Shown here: one piece after another, positions 18,379 to 27,045 of the stretch
Numbering within the stretch: the first letter of the stretch is position 1
Layout of the letters: each line of letters opens with the position of its first letter
Assembly (NCBI RefSeq): GCF_900115745.1
Contig: NZ_FOXP01000005.1
Location: 124,001 to 188,000, forward strand
Direction of reading: 5' to 3'
Source: Sphingomonas rubra
Lineage (GTDB): Bacteria > Pseudomonadota > Alphaproteobacteria > Sphingomonadales > Sphingomonadaceae
Length of the DNA: 64,000 nt
Program-made: the position numbers and the translations under genes
Notes under the pieces: model-generated
What the model was told of the DNA's origin: nothing
What the model saw: only the letters and a program-made list of their open reading frames with translations
Database searches by the model: none

Positions 18379-18894
18379 TCAGGCCCCCGCCTGCGCCGCG
18401 GCCTGGTTGAGGCCGCCGCCGGCGATGGCGGACAGCCGCTCGTCCGTCGCCTTTTCCTCGTCCAGCGTCTCGGCGAGCACCGACGCGCAATCCTCGCGGC
18501 CGAGCGCCTTTGCCCAGGCGATCAGCTTGCCATATTGCGCGATTTCGTAATGCTCGACCAGTTGCGCGCCGCCGGCCAGCGCCGCGTCGAGCACGGGGCC
18601 GCTTTCCGTGTCGGAGGCGACCGCGTCGTTCGCCTTCTCGATCCCGTCGAACGCCGGACAGGTCGTCTCCTTGGGATCGTGGCCGTGCAGGGCGAAGACG
18701 CGCTCCAGCCGGTCCGCCTGCGTCTGCGATTCGGCGCGATGGCGGTCGAACGCCGCCTTCAACTCGGACGACGTCGCCTGGTCCGACATGGTGGCGAGCG
18801 CGGAGACGATCTGGTTCTCGGCGTAGTAAGTGGTCCGAAGCGTGTGGACGAACAGGTCGTCCAGGGATTTGATGCTGGTACCGAACAGGGCCAT
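18379..18894 (-). CDS. YciE-like DUF892 ferritin-like protein
   Basis: The protein has 171 residues and is predicted all-helical. It matches DUF892 (YciE/YciF), a ferritin-like four-helix family induced by stress. The start MALFGTSIKSLDDLFVHTLR and the following YYAENQIVSAL with Glu residues, plus AQLVEHYEIAQYG, are family hallmarks; the Glu/His residues are candidate di-metal ligands. The ATG at 18894 has a GGAGAC site upstream. The function is unproven, most often osmotic or oxidative stress. Confidence 0.9.
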   Translation of the reverse strand: MALFGTSIKSLDDLFVHTLRTTYYAENQIVSALATMSDQATSSELKAAFDRHRAESQTQADRLERVFALHGHDPKETTCPAFDGIEKANDAVASDTESGPVLDAALAGGAQLVEHYEIAQYGKLIAWAKALGREDCASVLAETLDEEKATDERLSAIAGGGLNQAAAQAGA

Positions 18895-19020
18895 GGCGTG
18901 TCTCCGTTGCCGTGCGCCGCGGCCTGGATCGCCACGCGCCCCCTGTCGAACGGCCGACGCAGAGCGGCGTTGCGCCACCCCAACCCAGATTAGGTCATTG
19001 CCGCATCCCGCGCTGCAATC

Positions 19021-19467
19021 TCACTGGTCGAAGTCGCCACGCCCCTTCTCCGTGCCGTGCAGTTGCGACCACAGCCCTTGCGTCCCATGCTCCTGCGCCT
19101 TGTTGACGAATTGCGAGGCGACCAGCCACCCCTTGATCGGTCGCAGCGGCAGCAGGGTGCCGCCGATCATCACCGGCAGCGACGTGAACAGATGGACCCA
19201 CCAGGGCGGATCGAACGCCACCTGAAGCCAGACGATGAAGAAGGCGAGCGGGAACGCCACGATGCACAGCGAGAAGAAGGCGGGCCCGTCGTCCGGCGCG
19301 GCGAAGCGATAATCCAGGCCGCACACGTTGCAGCGATCCGCCACCTTCAACCACGACTTGAACATCCGCCCCTCGCCGCAGCGCGGGCACAGTCCCTTCC
19401 AGCCGCACTTCATGATCCAGCGGAATTTGTCCTTGTCGGACTCGAAGGAGGAGGGAGGGTTGGACAT
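19021..19467 (-). CDS. DUF983 membrane protein with zinc ribbon
   Basis: The protein has 148 residues. The N-terminal half carries CPRCGEG and CNVCGLDY, a four-cysteine zinc-ribbon arrangement, and the C-terminal half has two hydrophobic helices (FSLCIVAFPLAFFIVWLQVA, then SLPVMIGGTLLPLRP). This is the DUF983 family common in alphaproteobacteria, sometimes found near cytochrome oxidase assembly genes; here there is no such neighbour. The ATG at 19467 has a GAGGAGCGGGGA ribosome-binding site. The 332-bp space upstream contains the conserved element at 19660-19786. Confidence 0.85.
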   Translation of the reverse strand: MSNPPSSFESDKDKFRWIMKCGWKGLCPRCGEGRMFKSWLKVADRCNVCGLDYRFAAPDDGPAFFSLCIVAFPLAFFIVWLQVAFDPPWWVHLFTSLPVMIGGTLLPLRPIKGWLVASQFVNKAQEHGTQGLWSQLHGTEKGRGDFDQ

Positions 19468-19659
19468 TCCCCGCTCCTCGGCACAATCGCGGCACGTGTC
19501 GATAGGACCGATTGTCCCGGCATCGAGGGATGGCGAAGGGATTTCCCCGACCGGGGGGATCGTCGACCTCACGGCCGGCACCGCTCTTCCATGTCTGTCG
19601 GCAGGCCACCTCTTTTACAAAGAAGGATTGGACGCCCATTCGCGTCTGAAACTCACCGC

Positions 19660-19786
19660 CGCTGTCCTACAAGCGCATCCTGCTTTATAACTGCCGGACA
19701 GGATCAACCTCGCTCTTTCTCAACCATCGCAGAAACGGAAACGATCGCGCGTACATGTTTCGTTCTGGGGGTCAATCGAGTCAAGC
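19660..19786 (-). ncRNA. Conserved 127-nt element, copy 1 (candidate structured RNA)
   Basis: Read on the minus strand this begins 13 nt after the tadA stop. It shares with 33888-34014, in the same order, a 25-base identical block (GCTTGACTCGATTGACCCCC then AGAAC), then CGATCGTTTCCG, AGAAAGAGCG, GTCCGGC, GCAGGAT and CTTGTAGGACAGCG. Total length is 127 nt in both copies. CTGTCC and GGACAG near the 3' end could pair, as TGTCC/GGACA can in copy 2. A TTGACT box at the 5' edge could be a -35. It is the main content of the 332-bp gap between tadA and the DUF983 gene. The RNA status is inference. Confidence 0.45.
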
Positions 19787-19798
19787 AGATCGCCGTCC

Positions 19799-20248
19799 TT
19801 ACCGCCGTTCCGCGAAGAAGCGGCGCAGCATCTCCGCCGCCTCGCGCTCTCCGATCCCGGCATAGACCTCCGGCCGATGGTGGCAGGTCGGCTGGCCGAA
19901 CAGCCGCGGGCCGTGCTCCACCGCGCCACCCTTGAGGTCCGCTGCGGCGTAGTAGAGACGCCGCAACCGGGCATGGGCGATCGCGCCCGCGCACATCGCG
20001 CACGGCTCCAGCGTCACCCACAGGTCGCACGTCTCCAGCCGCTCGGCACCGAGCGCGGCGGCGGCGGCGCGGATCGCCAGCATCTCGGCATGCGCGGTCG
20101 GGTCGCGCAGGCGGCGCGGCGCATTGCCGGCGACCGCGACCACTTCGGCGCCCCGCATCACCACCGCACCCACCGGCACCTCGCCGTCCGTCGCGGCGGC
20201 GGCAGCGGCGTCGAGCGCGAGGGCCATGGGCGCGGGCAGCGGGATCAT
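19799..20248 (-). CDS. tadA: tRNA adenosine(34) deaminase TadA
   Basis: The protein has 149 residues. It is a zinc-dependent deaminase converting A34 to inosine in tRNA-Arg(ACG). The active site is intact: HAE at residues 53-55 (Zn ligand His and proton-shuttling Glu) and PCAMC at about 82-86 (two Zn cysteines). The start at 20248 (MIPLPAP) or 20227 (MALALD) both work; the former is preceded by a GGGCAGGG stretch. The upstream frame to 20518 crosses another gene and was rejected. Confidence 0.94.
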   Translation of the reverse strand: MIPLPAPMALALDAAAAAATDGEVPVGAVVMRGAEVVAVAGNAPRRLRDPTAHAEMLAIRAAAAALGAERLETCDLWVTLEPCAMCAGAIAHARLRRLYYAAADLKGGAVEHGPRLFGQPTCHHRPEVYAGIGEREAAEMLRRFFAERR

Positions 20249-20286
20249 CCGCGCGCCCTGCCCGGCGGGCGGGCGCGCGGCAAGCG

Positions 20287-20511
20287 TCAGCGGGCGTTGG
20301 TGGTCGCCGTCTCGCCGGGGCGCTCCACGTCGATCGTCGGCACCGCCACCGTCTTGTTCTCGGTGCCGACGCTGACCCGCGCCACGTCCGCCTGGAACTG
20401 CGGCGCCTGCACCACGGCGGGACGCGTCTGGTCGATCGAGATGATGCCGAAGAACAGGAGGCCGGCGACGATCAGCACGGCGATGCCCAGCAGGGCCAGC
20501 AAGGTACGCAT
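20287..20511 (-). CDS. Small single-pass membrane protein, unknown
   Basis: The protein has 74 residues. One N-terminal hydrophobic helix (LLALLGIAVLIVAGLLFFGI) is followed by a hydrophilic tail of about 45 residues predicted to face the periplasm. A GGGGAG ribosome-binding site precedes the ATG at 20511. It lies 38 bp upstream of tadA on the same strand and may be cotranscribed. I recognise no family. Normal codon use and the strong Shine-Dalgarno site support expression. Confidence 0.65.
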   Translation of the reverse strand: MRTLLALLGIAVLIVAGLLFFGIISIDQTRPAVVQAPQFQADVARVSVGTENKTVAVPTIDVERPGETATTNAR

Positions 20512-20655
20512 CGGACACTCCCCTTCAGGTGATTCGTTGCCGTAACAACGCGGGGCGCCGCCGGACGTTGCACGGTCGCGTGGTTGACGCCCCGGCACCG
20601 ACCCGCTATCCGCGCGGCCTTTCCGGGCAATCCGATCCAATCAAGGTAGCAATCC

Positions 20656-20952
20656 ATGTCGCGCATCTGCGAGCTGACCGGCAAGGGCCGGCAGGTGGGG
20701 AACAACGTTTCCCACGCCAACAACAAGACCAAGCGCACGTTCCTGCCCAATCTGCAGAACGTCACCCTGATCTCCGACGCGCTCGGGACCGGTGTGCGCC
20801 TGCGCGTGTCGACCCACGGTCTGCGCTCGGTCGAGCATAATGGCGGCCTCGACAACTGGCTGGTCAAGACGGGCGACGACAAGCTGTCGCTACGCTGCCG
20901 CCGGCTGAAGCGCGACATCGCCAAGAAGCTCGCCGCCGCGCCCGCGGCGTAA
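20656..20952 (+). CDS. rpmB: 50S ribosomal protein L28
   Basis: The protein has 98 residues, the usual alphaproteobacterial length. [20 protein letters not shown] with the following [16 protein letters not shown] is the unmistakable L28 N-terminus. It is basic throughout. It is a single gene, preceded by a 140-bp upstream region shared with the divergent small membrane protein gene and followed by a hairpin terminator. Confidence 0.97.
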   Translation: MSRICELTGKGRQVGNNVSHANNKTKRTFLPNLQNVTLISDALGTGVRLRVSTHGLRSVEHNGGLDNWLVKTGDDKLSLRCRRLKRDIAKKLAAAPAA

Positions 20953-20975
20953 GCGGCGCTCACCGGTTGCCGACA

Positions 20976-21006
20976 GGGTCCGCGGCTCTCCCGAGCCTGC
21001 GGGCCC
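20976..21006. terminator. Hairpin terminator behind rpmB
   Basis: GGGTCCGCGGCTC pairs with GAGCC-T-GCGGGCCC (one G-U pair, one bulged T) around TCCC and is followed by TTTGTC. It lies between convergent rpmB (stop 20952) and the phytase-like gene (stop 21011). Confidence 0.75.
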
Positions 21007-21010
21007 TTTG

Positions 21011-22003
21011 TCATGTCTCTAGCCGGAACTTGAGCAGCAGCGTGCGCTCCAGGAACAGCTGATTGTCGTCGGACAACAGCCACAGGATCGTGTCCCGGCC
21101 CTCCCGCACCGCGGCCAGCCCCTCGTAATTGTCGGCCAGGAGCGGCGGCGCCAATTGCGCGATCGTCCGCCCGCTCACCACCGCCGCCGGCCGCAGCGCG
21201 GCGGGATCGACCAGCACCAGCCGCGCCGACCAGCGGAACGGCAGCGACAGGGCACGCTCCAGCACCAGCAACCCTCCATTCGGCAGCGCCGTCATGTCCG
21301 ACGGGCTGAACCCCGGCGACGCGACATACGCGAAGCGGAAGGCGGGGCGGCGTGTCGTCGGATCGCCCGGCCAGACGATCCCGTCGCGCATCCGCTCTCC
21401 CCGCCGCGGCGATTCGGCGATCGCGACGAAACGTCCGTCGGCCAGTCGCGCGAGCGATTCGGGACCGCCGTCGCGGCGCCACCGCCGCATCGCCGCGGGC
21501 GCCGCCACCGCCTCCGCGCGCGTCCAATCCGGCGCGTACCGCCAGATCTGGTTGACGTTCTCGAACCCCACCCACCAGCGCGCCGTCACCGGATCGCGCG
21601 CCAGCGATTCGGCGTCGCGATCGCGCTTCTCCCAACCCGTCCGCGGTCCTGCCGGCACGAACGAGAAAACAACGCGACGCGGGCGCCAGTCGCCGCCCAT
21701 CCGGAACCGGACCAGATTGCCGCCGTCGCTCAGCAACGTGAACCGGTTCCCGTCGACGTGGAGGGCGGAGAAGCCGCCGAACGCCCGGTGGTCGCCGTCC
21801 AGCACCACGCCGCCCAGATAGGTGAGCGATCCCACGCGTCGCCGCCCCGCATCGTGCGGGTCGATCGGCACGCGCCGTGCCGTCATCGCACCCGACGCCC
21901 GCAGCCGCGCCGACCGCTCCTCGCCCGACCAGCCGGGAACGACGGCGAGCGGCAGCAGGATCGCGGCGAGCAGGACAAGAGGACGGTGCATGACCCGGCT
22001 CAT
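21011..22003 (-). CDS. Esterase-like activity of phytase family protein (secreted)
   Basis: The protein has 330 residues with an N-terminal signal peptide (hydrophobic LVLLAAILLPLAVV, residues about 8-21). The body fits the phytase-like beta-propeller family (PF13449): GGVVLDGDHRAFGGFSALH, FTLLSDGGN, WWVGFENVNQIWRY, GGPESLARLADGRFVAIAE and LLADNYEGLAAV. The family is annotated esterase-like by homology; substrate and reaction are not established. I chose the ATG at 22003, 9 bases after GGAGG; a GTG at 22009 and an ATG at 21991 are alternatives. Confidence 0.85.
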   Translation of the reverse strand: MSRVMHRPLVLLAAILLPLAVVPGWSGEERSARLRASGAMTARRVPIDPHDAGRRRVGSLTYLGGVVLDGDHRAFGGFSALHVDGNRFTLLSDGGNLVRFRMGGDWRPRRVVFSFVPAGPRTGWEKRDRDAESLARDPVTARWWVGFENVNQIWRYAPDWTRAEAVAAPAAMRRWRRDGGPESLARLADGRFVAIAESPRRGERMRDGIVWPGDPTTRRPAFRFAYVASPGFSPSDMTALPNGGLLVLERALSLPFRWSARLVLVDPAALRPAAVVSGRTIAQLAPPLLADNYEGLAAVREGRDTILWLLSDDNQLFLERTLLLKFRLET

Positions 22004-22136
22004 AAGCACGAACCTCCGCCGCGACAGCCTGAACCGGCGATAACCGCCGCATTCAGGATCGGCTCAATGCGACTCGGCCAGAAGGCTTCCATCGACGGCG
22101 GTTCGCCGCCGGTCAGTTTCCAAGGGAGTTTCGGCC

Positions 22137-22499
22137 ATGATGAAGTCCTTCACCCTGATCGCCGCCACCGTCGCGATGACGGCCTCTGCGCTGGTCCCCG
22201 TCGGGGCCGCCGAGGCGCAGCGCCGCCACTGGCGCGGTGACGGCTACAGCCAGCGCTACGACCGCGGCGACCGCTACGCGCAGGGCTATTATCGCGGCCA
22301 GAACGATTATCGCGCACGCCAGCGGTGCAAGGACGGCGACACCGGTCTGCTGGTCGGCGCGATCGCCGGCGGACTGCTCGGCCGCACCATCGACACGCGC
22401 GGCGACCGCACCGTCGGCACGCTGGTCGGTGCCGGTGCCGGCGCGCTTGCCGGTCGCGCGATCGATCGCTCGGATCGTCCCGGATACTGCCGCCGCTAA
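22137..22499 (+). CDS. Secreted glycine-zipper 2TM-domain protein
   Basis: The protein has 120 residues. A signal peptide (about 1-28, cut after AAEAQ) is followed by an Arg/Tyr/Asp-rich low-complexity region (repeated YDRGDRYAQGYYRG-like runs), then a glycine-zipper segment (LLVGAIAGGLLGRTIDTRG and LVGAGAGALAGRAIDRS). Such proteins are small outer-membrane or periplasmic proteins (RcnB/Rick_17kDa-like) of unclear function. The ATG at 22137 is preceded by AAGGGAG. A strong hairpin follows the stop. Confidence 0.85.
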   Translation: MMKSFTLIAATVAMTASALVPVGAAEAQRRHWRGDGYSQRYDRGDRYAQGYYRGQNDYRARQRCKDGDTGLLVGAIAGGLLGRTIDTRGDRTVGTLVGAGAGALAGRAIDRSDRPGYCRR

Positions 22500-22546
22500 C
22501 CCGCGGGCCGGCAGTTCAGTGTCCCTCGCGTAGCGTATCGAGGGCG

Positions 22547-22578
22547 GAGGGTCGGCTTCCTTCGGGAGGCCGGCCCTC
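22547..22578 (+). terminator. Hairpin terminator with TTCG tetraloop
   Basis: GAGGGTCGGCTTCC pairs with GGAGGCCGGCCCTC over 14 bp (two G-U pairs) around the very stable TTCG loop, followed by TTG. It lies 48 bp after the glycine-zipper gene and isolates it from the response-regulator gene. Confidence 0.75.
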
Positions 22579-22656
22579 TTGTACCGTTACCGATGCCTTC
22601 ACCAGACGGTGCGATAAGTTCTTGGAACTTAGTAGATTTTGGCGAGTTTTGCCGCG

Positions 22657-23016
22657 ATGAATCGACCCAGATCCGTTATATTGCTGGTGGAGGACGACCC
22701 GCTGATCCTCATCCACTCGACCATGGCGCTGGAAGACGCCGGGTATGAGGTGATCGCGGCGGTAGACGGCGAGGCGGCGCTGGGTGAGATTTCACGTCAG
22801 GCCAACATCGTCGCGCTGTTCACCGATGTGGGCCTGCCGGGTGCCGTCGACGGCGTCCAGGTCGCCGCCGCCGTCCGCGCCGCCCACCCGTCCGCCTCGA
22901 TCGTCGTCACCTCCGGCCAGGATGCGCCGAATATCGGCGTGCTGCCCGAAGGCGGCCTGTTCATGGCCAAGCCCTACACCGCCGCACAGCTGCGCCGCGC
23001 CTTGGGGGATTGCTGA
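22657..23016 (+). CDS. Single-domain response regulator (receiver only)
   Basis: The protein has 119 residues, a stand-alone receiver domain without output domain. Acidic pocket residues Asp13-Asp14 (LVEDDP), the phospho-acceptor Asp57 (LFTDVGLPG), Thr/Ser in VVTSGQ and the conserved Lys about 108 (FMAKPYT) are all present, so it should be phosphorylatable. There is no histidine kinase next to it. In sphingomonads such proteins often act in general stress or CckA-like phosphorelays; here that is only a possibility. The ATG at 22657 is used; a TTG at 22639 is less likely. Confidence 0.88.
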   Translation: MNRPRSVILLVEDDPLILIHSTMALEDAGYEVIAAVDGEAALGEISRQANIVALFTDVGLPGAVDGVQVAAAVRAAHPSASIVVTSGQDAPNIGVLPEGGLFMAKPYTAAQLRRALGDC

Positions 23017-23040
23017 CGGGAGACTCGTCGTCGCTGCCGA

Positions 23041-23763
23041 TCAGTACATGTGCTGTCCGCCGTTGATCGACAGCGTCGACCCCGTCACGAACCCGGCCTC
23101 GTCGGAACACAGAAAGGCGACGCCGCGCGCGATCTCGCTCGCTTGGCCCAGCCGACCGACCGGGATTTTGGCGACGATCTTCTCCAGCACGTCACCCGGC
23201 ACCGCGGCGACCATGTCGGTATCGATATAGCCTGGCGCGATCGCGTTGACGGTGACGCCGGCCCGCGCGCCCTCCTGCGCCAGCGCCTTGGTGAAGCCAT
23301 GGATGCCCGACTTGGCGGCGGCGTAGTTCACCTGGCCGTACTGCCCGGCCTGCCCGTTGATCGAGCCGATATTGACGATCCGCCCCCATTTCCGCTCGCG
23401 CATGCCGGGGAAGGTCGCCTTGGCCATGTTGAAGCAGCCGCCCAGATTGGTGTCGATCACTTCCTTCCACGCCTGGTACGTCAGCTTCAGGATGGTGCCG
23501 TCGCGGGTGATGCCGGCGTTGTTGACGACGATGTCGACCGGCCCGAGTTCGTCCGCCACCCGCGCGCAGCCCGCCTGGCACGCGTCGTAATCGGCGACGT
23601 CCCATTTGTACGCGGCAATGCCCGTCCGCTCGGTAAAGGCGCGGGCGCGCTCCTCGTTGCCGGCATAGTTGGCGGCGACGGTGACGCCCGCTTCCTTCAG
23701 CGCGAGGCTGATCGCCTCGCCGATCCCGCGTGTGCCGCCCGTGACGATCGCTACCCGTGCCAT
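23041..23763 (-). CDS. phaB: Acetoacetyl-CoA reductase
   Basis: The protein has 240 residues. It is an NADPH-dependent SDR reducing acetoacetyl-CoA to (R)-3-hydroxybutyryl-CoA for PHB synthesis. TGGTRGIG is at residues 8-15, NNAG and NIGSINGQAGQYGQVNYAAAK (catalytic Ser, Tyr and Lys; given in parts NIGSINGQAGQ and YGQVNYAAAK) follow, and the C-terminus SINGGQHMY is the PhaB-specific ending. This distinguishes it from FabG. A GGGAGAGG site precedes ATG 23763. phaC and a phasin gene lie 14 kb away in the window, so the PHA genes are split. Confidence 0.93.
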   Translation of the reverse strand: MARVAIVTGGTRGIGEAISLALKEAGVTVAANYAGNEERARAFTERTGIAAYKWDVADYDACQAGCARVADELGPVDIVVNNAGITRDGTILKLTYQAWKEVIDTNLGGCFNMAKATFPGMRERKWGRIVNIGSINGQAGQYGQVNYAAAKSGIHGFTKALAQEGARAGVTVNAIAPGYIDTDMVAAVPGDVLEKIVAKIPVGRLGQASEIARGVAFLCSDEAGFVTGSTLSINGGQHMY

Positions 23764-23792
23764 GTGACCTCTCCCGTTATCCGGCACGGACG

Positions 23793-24800
23793 CTACGGCA
23801 GCCTCACCCAGCCTTCAAGTTCGGTCGCGATGATGCCGCGCAACATCGCCACGCCGCCCGGCTCGTCGTTGAGGCACGGCAGATAGGCGAAGTCGGTCCC
23901 GCCCGCCTCCAGGAAGCTTTCCCGGCCGCGGATCGCCAGTTCTTCCAGCGTCTCCAGGCAGTCGGCCGAGAAGCCGGGCGCGACGATCGCCACCTTGCGC
24001 CGTCCCGACCGGGCCAGGTCGACCAGCGTCTCGTCGGTCGCCGGTCCCAGCCACTTGGCCGGCCCGAACCGCGACTGGAAGGCGACGACCAGCTCGCGGC
24101 CCATCGCCTCCGACAGCAGGCGCGCCGTCTTCTGGCAGTGGCAATGATAGGGGTCGCCCAGCTCCAGCGTCCGCTTGGGCATGCCGTGGAAGCTGGCCAC
24201 GATCGCGTCGGGCACGAACGGCAGCTCCGCCAGCGACGTCTCCACCGAGTCCTTCAGCGCGGCGATGTAGCGCGGATCGTCATGATAGGGCGGCAGCGTC
24301 CGGATCGCCGGCTGCCAGCGCAGCGTCGCCAGGTGCGCCCATGCCTTGTCGTTGGCGGTCGCCGTCGTCGCGGCGCAATATTGCGGGTAGAGCGGCGCCA
24401 GCAGGATACGCTCGCATCCCGCCGCCTTCATCGCGTCCAGCCGCGACGCGATCGACGGATTGCCGTAGCGCATCGCCCAGTCGACCAGCACGTCGGGACC
24501 GAACGCGCCTTCCAGCGCCACCGCCTGCGCGCGCGTGATCGCGGCGAGCGGCGACCCGTCCTCGCGCCAGACCTGTCCATAGGCGTGCGCCGACTTTTTC
24601 GGCCGGGTGTTGAGGATAATGCCGCGCAGGATCGGCTGCCAGGCGATCGGCGGGATCTCCACTACACGGCGATCCGACAGGAACTCGCCCAGGTAACGCC
24701 GCACCGATCGGGCGTCGGGGCCGTCGGGCGTCCCCAGGTTCATCAGCAGCACGCCCACCTTGGGGCGCGGGATCGACGGGTGGTCGGCAGGCAGGTTCAT
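23793..24800 (-). CDS. hemH: Ferrochelatase
   Basis: The protein has 335 residues. It inserts Fe2+ into protoporphyrin IX, the last step of protoheme synthesis, at the inner membrane. KVGVLLMNLGTPDGPDA is the N-terminal signature; LLAPLYPQYCAATTA lies mid-protein, ASFHGMPKR carries the active-site His, and YHCHCQKTARLL and PGFSADCLETLEEL follow the family order. Length is normal. It is followed 29 bp later by phaB on the same strand. Confidence 0.95.
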   Translation of the reverse strand: MNLPADHPSIPRPKVGVLLMNLGTPDGPDARSVRRYLGEFLSDRRVVEIPPIAWQPILRGIILNTRPKKSAHAYGQVWREDGSPLAAITRAQAVALEGAFGPDVLVDWAMRYGNPSIASRLDAMKAAGCERILLAPLYPQYCAATTATANDKAWAHLATLRWQPAIRTLPPYHDDPRYIAALKDSVETSLAELPFVPDAIVASFHGMPKRTLELGDPYHCHCQKTARLLSEAMGRELVVAFQSRFGPAKWLGPATDETLVDLARSGRRKVAIVAPGFSADCLETLEELAIRGRESFLEAGGTDFAYLPCLNDEPGGVAMLRGIIATELEGWVRLP

Positions 24801-24848
24801 CGGACGGACTTAGGGGCTGGCGGCCGGGAAAGCGATGCGTGCCGCGGA

Positions 24849-27044
24849 TCACACCAGCGGCAGCGACCTGATCCGCCGCCCCGTCACCGTCCACAAGGCG
24901 TTGGCGATCGCGGGCGCGACTGCGGGCACGCCCAGCTCGCTCACCCCGCCCGGCGCCTCGTCCGACCGGATCAGCTCCACCGTGATGTCGGGCGTGTCGG
25001 CCAGACGCGGCAGCCACAGCCGGTCGAACCCGCGCACCGTGGCCAGCCCGCCCTGCATGCCGGTCGCCGCGCCGAGCGCGTGGGCGAGCCCGAAGATCAG
25101 CCCGCCCTCGACCTGCTGGCGCACCAGTTCGGGATTGATCACGCGGCCGCAATCCACCGCCGCGACCAGCCGGTCGACCTTGGGCATCCCACCCTCCACA
25201 TGCGCCTCCGCCATCACCGCGACGAAACTGCCGCGGAACGCGTGCGCCGCGATCCCCTGCCCGCTGCCCCGCACCCCGCCCTCCCAACCGCCGAGCGACG
25301 ACGCGGTCGACAGGCATCGCGCCAGCCGCGGCTGCCCGCCGAGCATGCCGATCCGGTACGACATCGGCTCCGACATGGCGGCCTGCGCCAGCTCGTCGAC
25401 GAACGATTCGGTGAAGAAGCAGGTATAGCCATGGGCGCCCCCGCGCAGGTGCCCGGTCGGCAGGCCGATCTCCGCCGGATGGTGGTCGATCGCCATTGCC
25501 GGCACCCGGTACGGCGGGCGGGCGCCGCCGACGGCGTAGCGATCGGCCGCGTCCAGGCGCAGCCCGGCCCGGTCCAGCGCCGGCGCGAGGGCGCGGACCA
25601 GGGCGCGCCCGGTCGCCGGGCTCGCGATCCTGGCTTGCCAGCCCAGGATCGCGCCGTTGGTGGCGAGCCGGGCCGCCATTCTCGCCTCGGCGGGCGGGCG
25701 ATAACGGTCGTGCAGCAGCGCCTCGCCGCGCGACCAGGTCACGCTCACCGGCCGTTTCAGCCGCATCGCGATCCGCGCCGCCTGCTCGGCGACGAGGTGG
25801 TCCAGTCCTTGGCCGAAGTCGCCGCCGACCGGCATCGGGTGCACCGTCACGTCGCCCTCGCTCAGCGATGCGGCGCGCGCGGCCGCCGCCCGCGCCAGCC
25901 CCGGCGCCTCGGTCGACAGCCACAGCGACAACCGCCCGTCGGCGAAGGCCGCCGCCGCGCTCGGCGTCTCGATCGCGGCGTGCACCGCGGGCCTCGCATG
26001 GTAACGGGCGGTGACCAGCGTCGCGTCGCGGAACGCCGCGGCCAGATCGCCCTCCTCCACGATCCGCTGCCCCGGCCCGTCGAGCGACGCGATCAGCGCC
26101 CGCTCGATCCCAGCATCGTCCAGCACGCCGTTCACCTCGAACCGCGGTGCCGCCGCGTCGAGCGCGCGCTGCGCCGCCCACCAGGTGCGCGCCGCTACCG
26201 CGACCCAGCCGTCCTCCTCGATCACCGCGACGACGCCGCTCACCCGCTCCGCCGCCGTCCGGTCGATCGACACCAAGCGCACGGTACCGGGCGGCCCCTG
26301 CCGCACCGCCACCTGCACCATGTCGGGCAGGCGGATGTCGCCGGCATAGGCCGCCGATCCGTCGACCTTGGCGGGTGCGTCGATCCGCGGCAGCGCCTCG
26401 CCCATCAGCGTGCCCGCACCGCCCAGGCCGATCGGTGGCCGATCGGGCGGGGTCAGGCCGGCGGCCTCTGCGGCGAGCGCAGCGAAGCGCAGCCGCTTGC
26501 CCGCGTGGGTGACGAAGCCTGCCGCGACCGCGCATTCCTGCCACGCCACGTCCCACCGCGCCGCGGCCGCCATGCACAGCAACGCGCGCGCCGACGCCGC
26601 CGCGACGCGCGCCGGTTCCTCGAACATCCGGGCACTGCTCGACGCCGCCGTCAGCATCGGCGCGGGAAACGCCCCGACCCCGCCGCGCAGGTCATCGGGC
26701 AGCACCGCCGGCATCCCCTCCAGCAGGTCCTCCAGCCCCAGCGGATTGGCGTAGAGCGGGCTGAGCGGCGCCGGCTCCACCCCCACCGTGCGCCAGTCGG
26801 CGCCCAGCTCGTCCGCGACGACCTGTGCCAGGCCGGTCCAGCTGCCCTGCCCCGTCTCCGCCTGCGGCACTGCGACGGTCACGCGTCCGTCCTCGCCGAT
26901 CTTCAGCCACGCACCGAAGCGGTGCTCTCCCGGTCCCGCGACCAGCGTGGGCGCGTAGGCGCGCGGCCACAGTCCCCAGGCGACCACCAGCCCCACGCCC
27001 AGCCCGCCGCCGACCAGCAGCCGGCGCCTGTTGATCGTCGCCAA
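24849..27044 (-). CDS. IorB-like molybdenum hydroxylase, molybdopterin-binding subunit
   Basis: The protein has 731 residues and belongs to the xanthine oxidase family, isoquinoline 1-oxidoreductase beta-subunit (IorB) type. The N-terminus INRRRLLVGGGLGVGLVVAW is a twin-arginine export signal. Mo-cofactor contacts include PQAETGQGSWTGLAQVVADE (glutamine-glycine loop), GGDFGQGLDH and GGAHGYTCFFTESFVDELA. The small [2Fe-2S] IorA subunit is not next to it, so its electron partner is elsewhere. The start is the TTG at 27044, one base after the upstream ligase stop, with GAGG six bases before. Substrate is unknown, probably an aldehyde or N-heterocycle. Confidence 0.83.
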   Translation of the reverse strand: MATINRRRLLVGGGLGVGLVVAWGLWPRAYAPTLVAGPGEHRFGAWLKIGEDGRVTVAVPQAETGQGSWTGLAQVVADELGADWRTVGVEPAPLSPLYANPLGLEDLLEGMPAVLPDDLRGGVGAFPAPMLTAASSSARMFEEPARVAAASARALLCMAAAARWDVAWQECAVAAGFVTHAGKRLRFAALAAEAAGLTPPDRPPIGLGGAGTLMGEALPRIDAPAKVDGSAAYAGDIRLPDMVQVAVRQGPPGTVRLVSIDRTAAERVSGVVAVIEEDGWVAVAARTWWAAQRALDAAAPRFEVNGVLDDAGIERALIASLDGPGQRIVEEGDLAAAFRDATLVTARYHARPAVHAAIETPSAAAAFADGRLSLWLSTEAPGLARAAAARAASLSEGDVTVHPMPVGGDFGQGLDHLVAEQAARIAMRLKRPVSVTWSRGEALLHDRYRPPAEARMAARLATNGAILGWQARIASPATGRALVRALAPALDRAGLRLDAADRYAVGGARPPYRVPAMAIDHHPAEIGLPTGHLRGGAHGYTCFFTESFVDELAQAAMSEPMSYRIGMLGGQPRLARCLSTASSLGGWEGGVRGSGQGIAAHAFRGSFVAVMAEAHVEGGMPKVDRLVAAVDCGRVINPELVRQQVEGGLIFGLAHALGAATGMQGGLATVRGFDRLWLPRLADTPDITVELIRSDEAPGGVSELGVPAVAPAIANALWTVTGRRIRSLPLV

Positions 27045-27045
27045 T

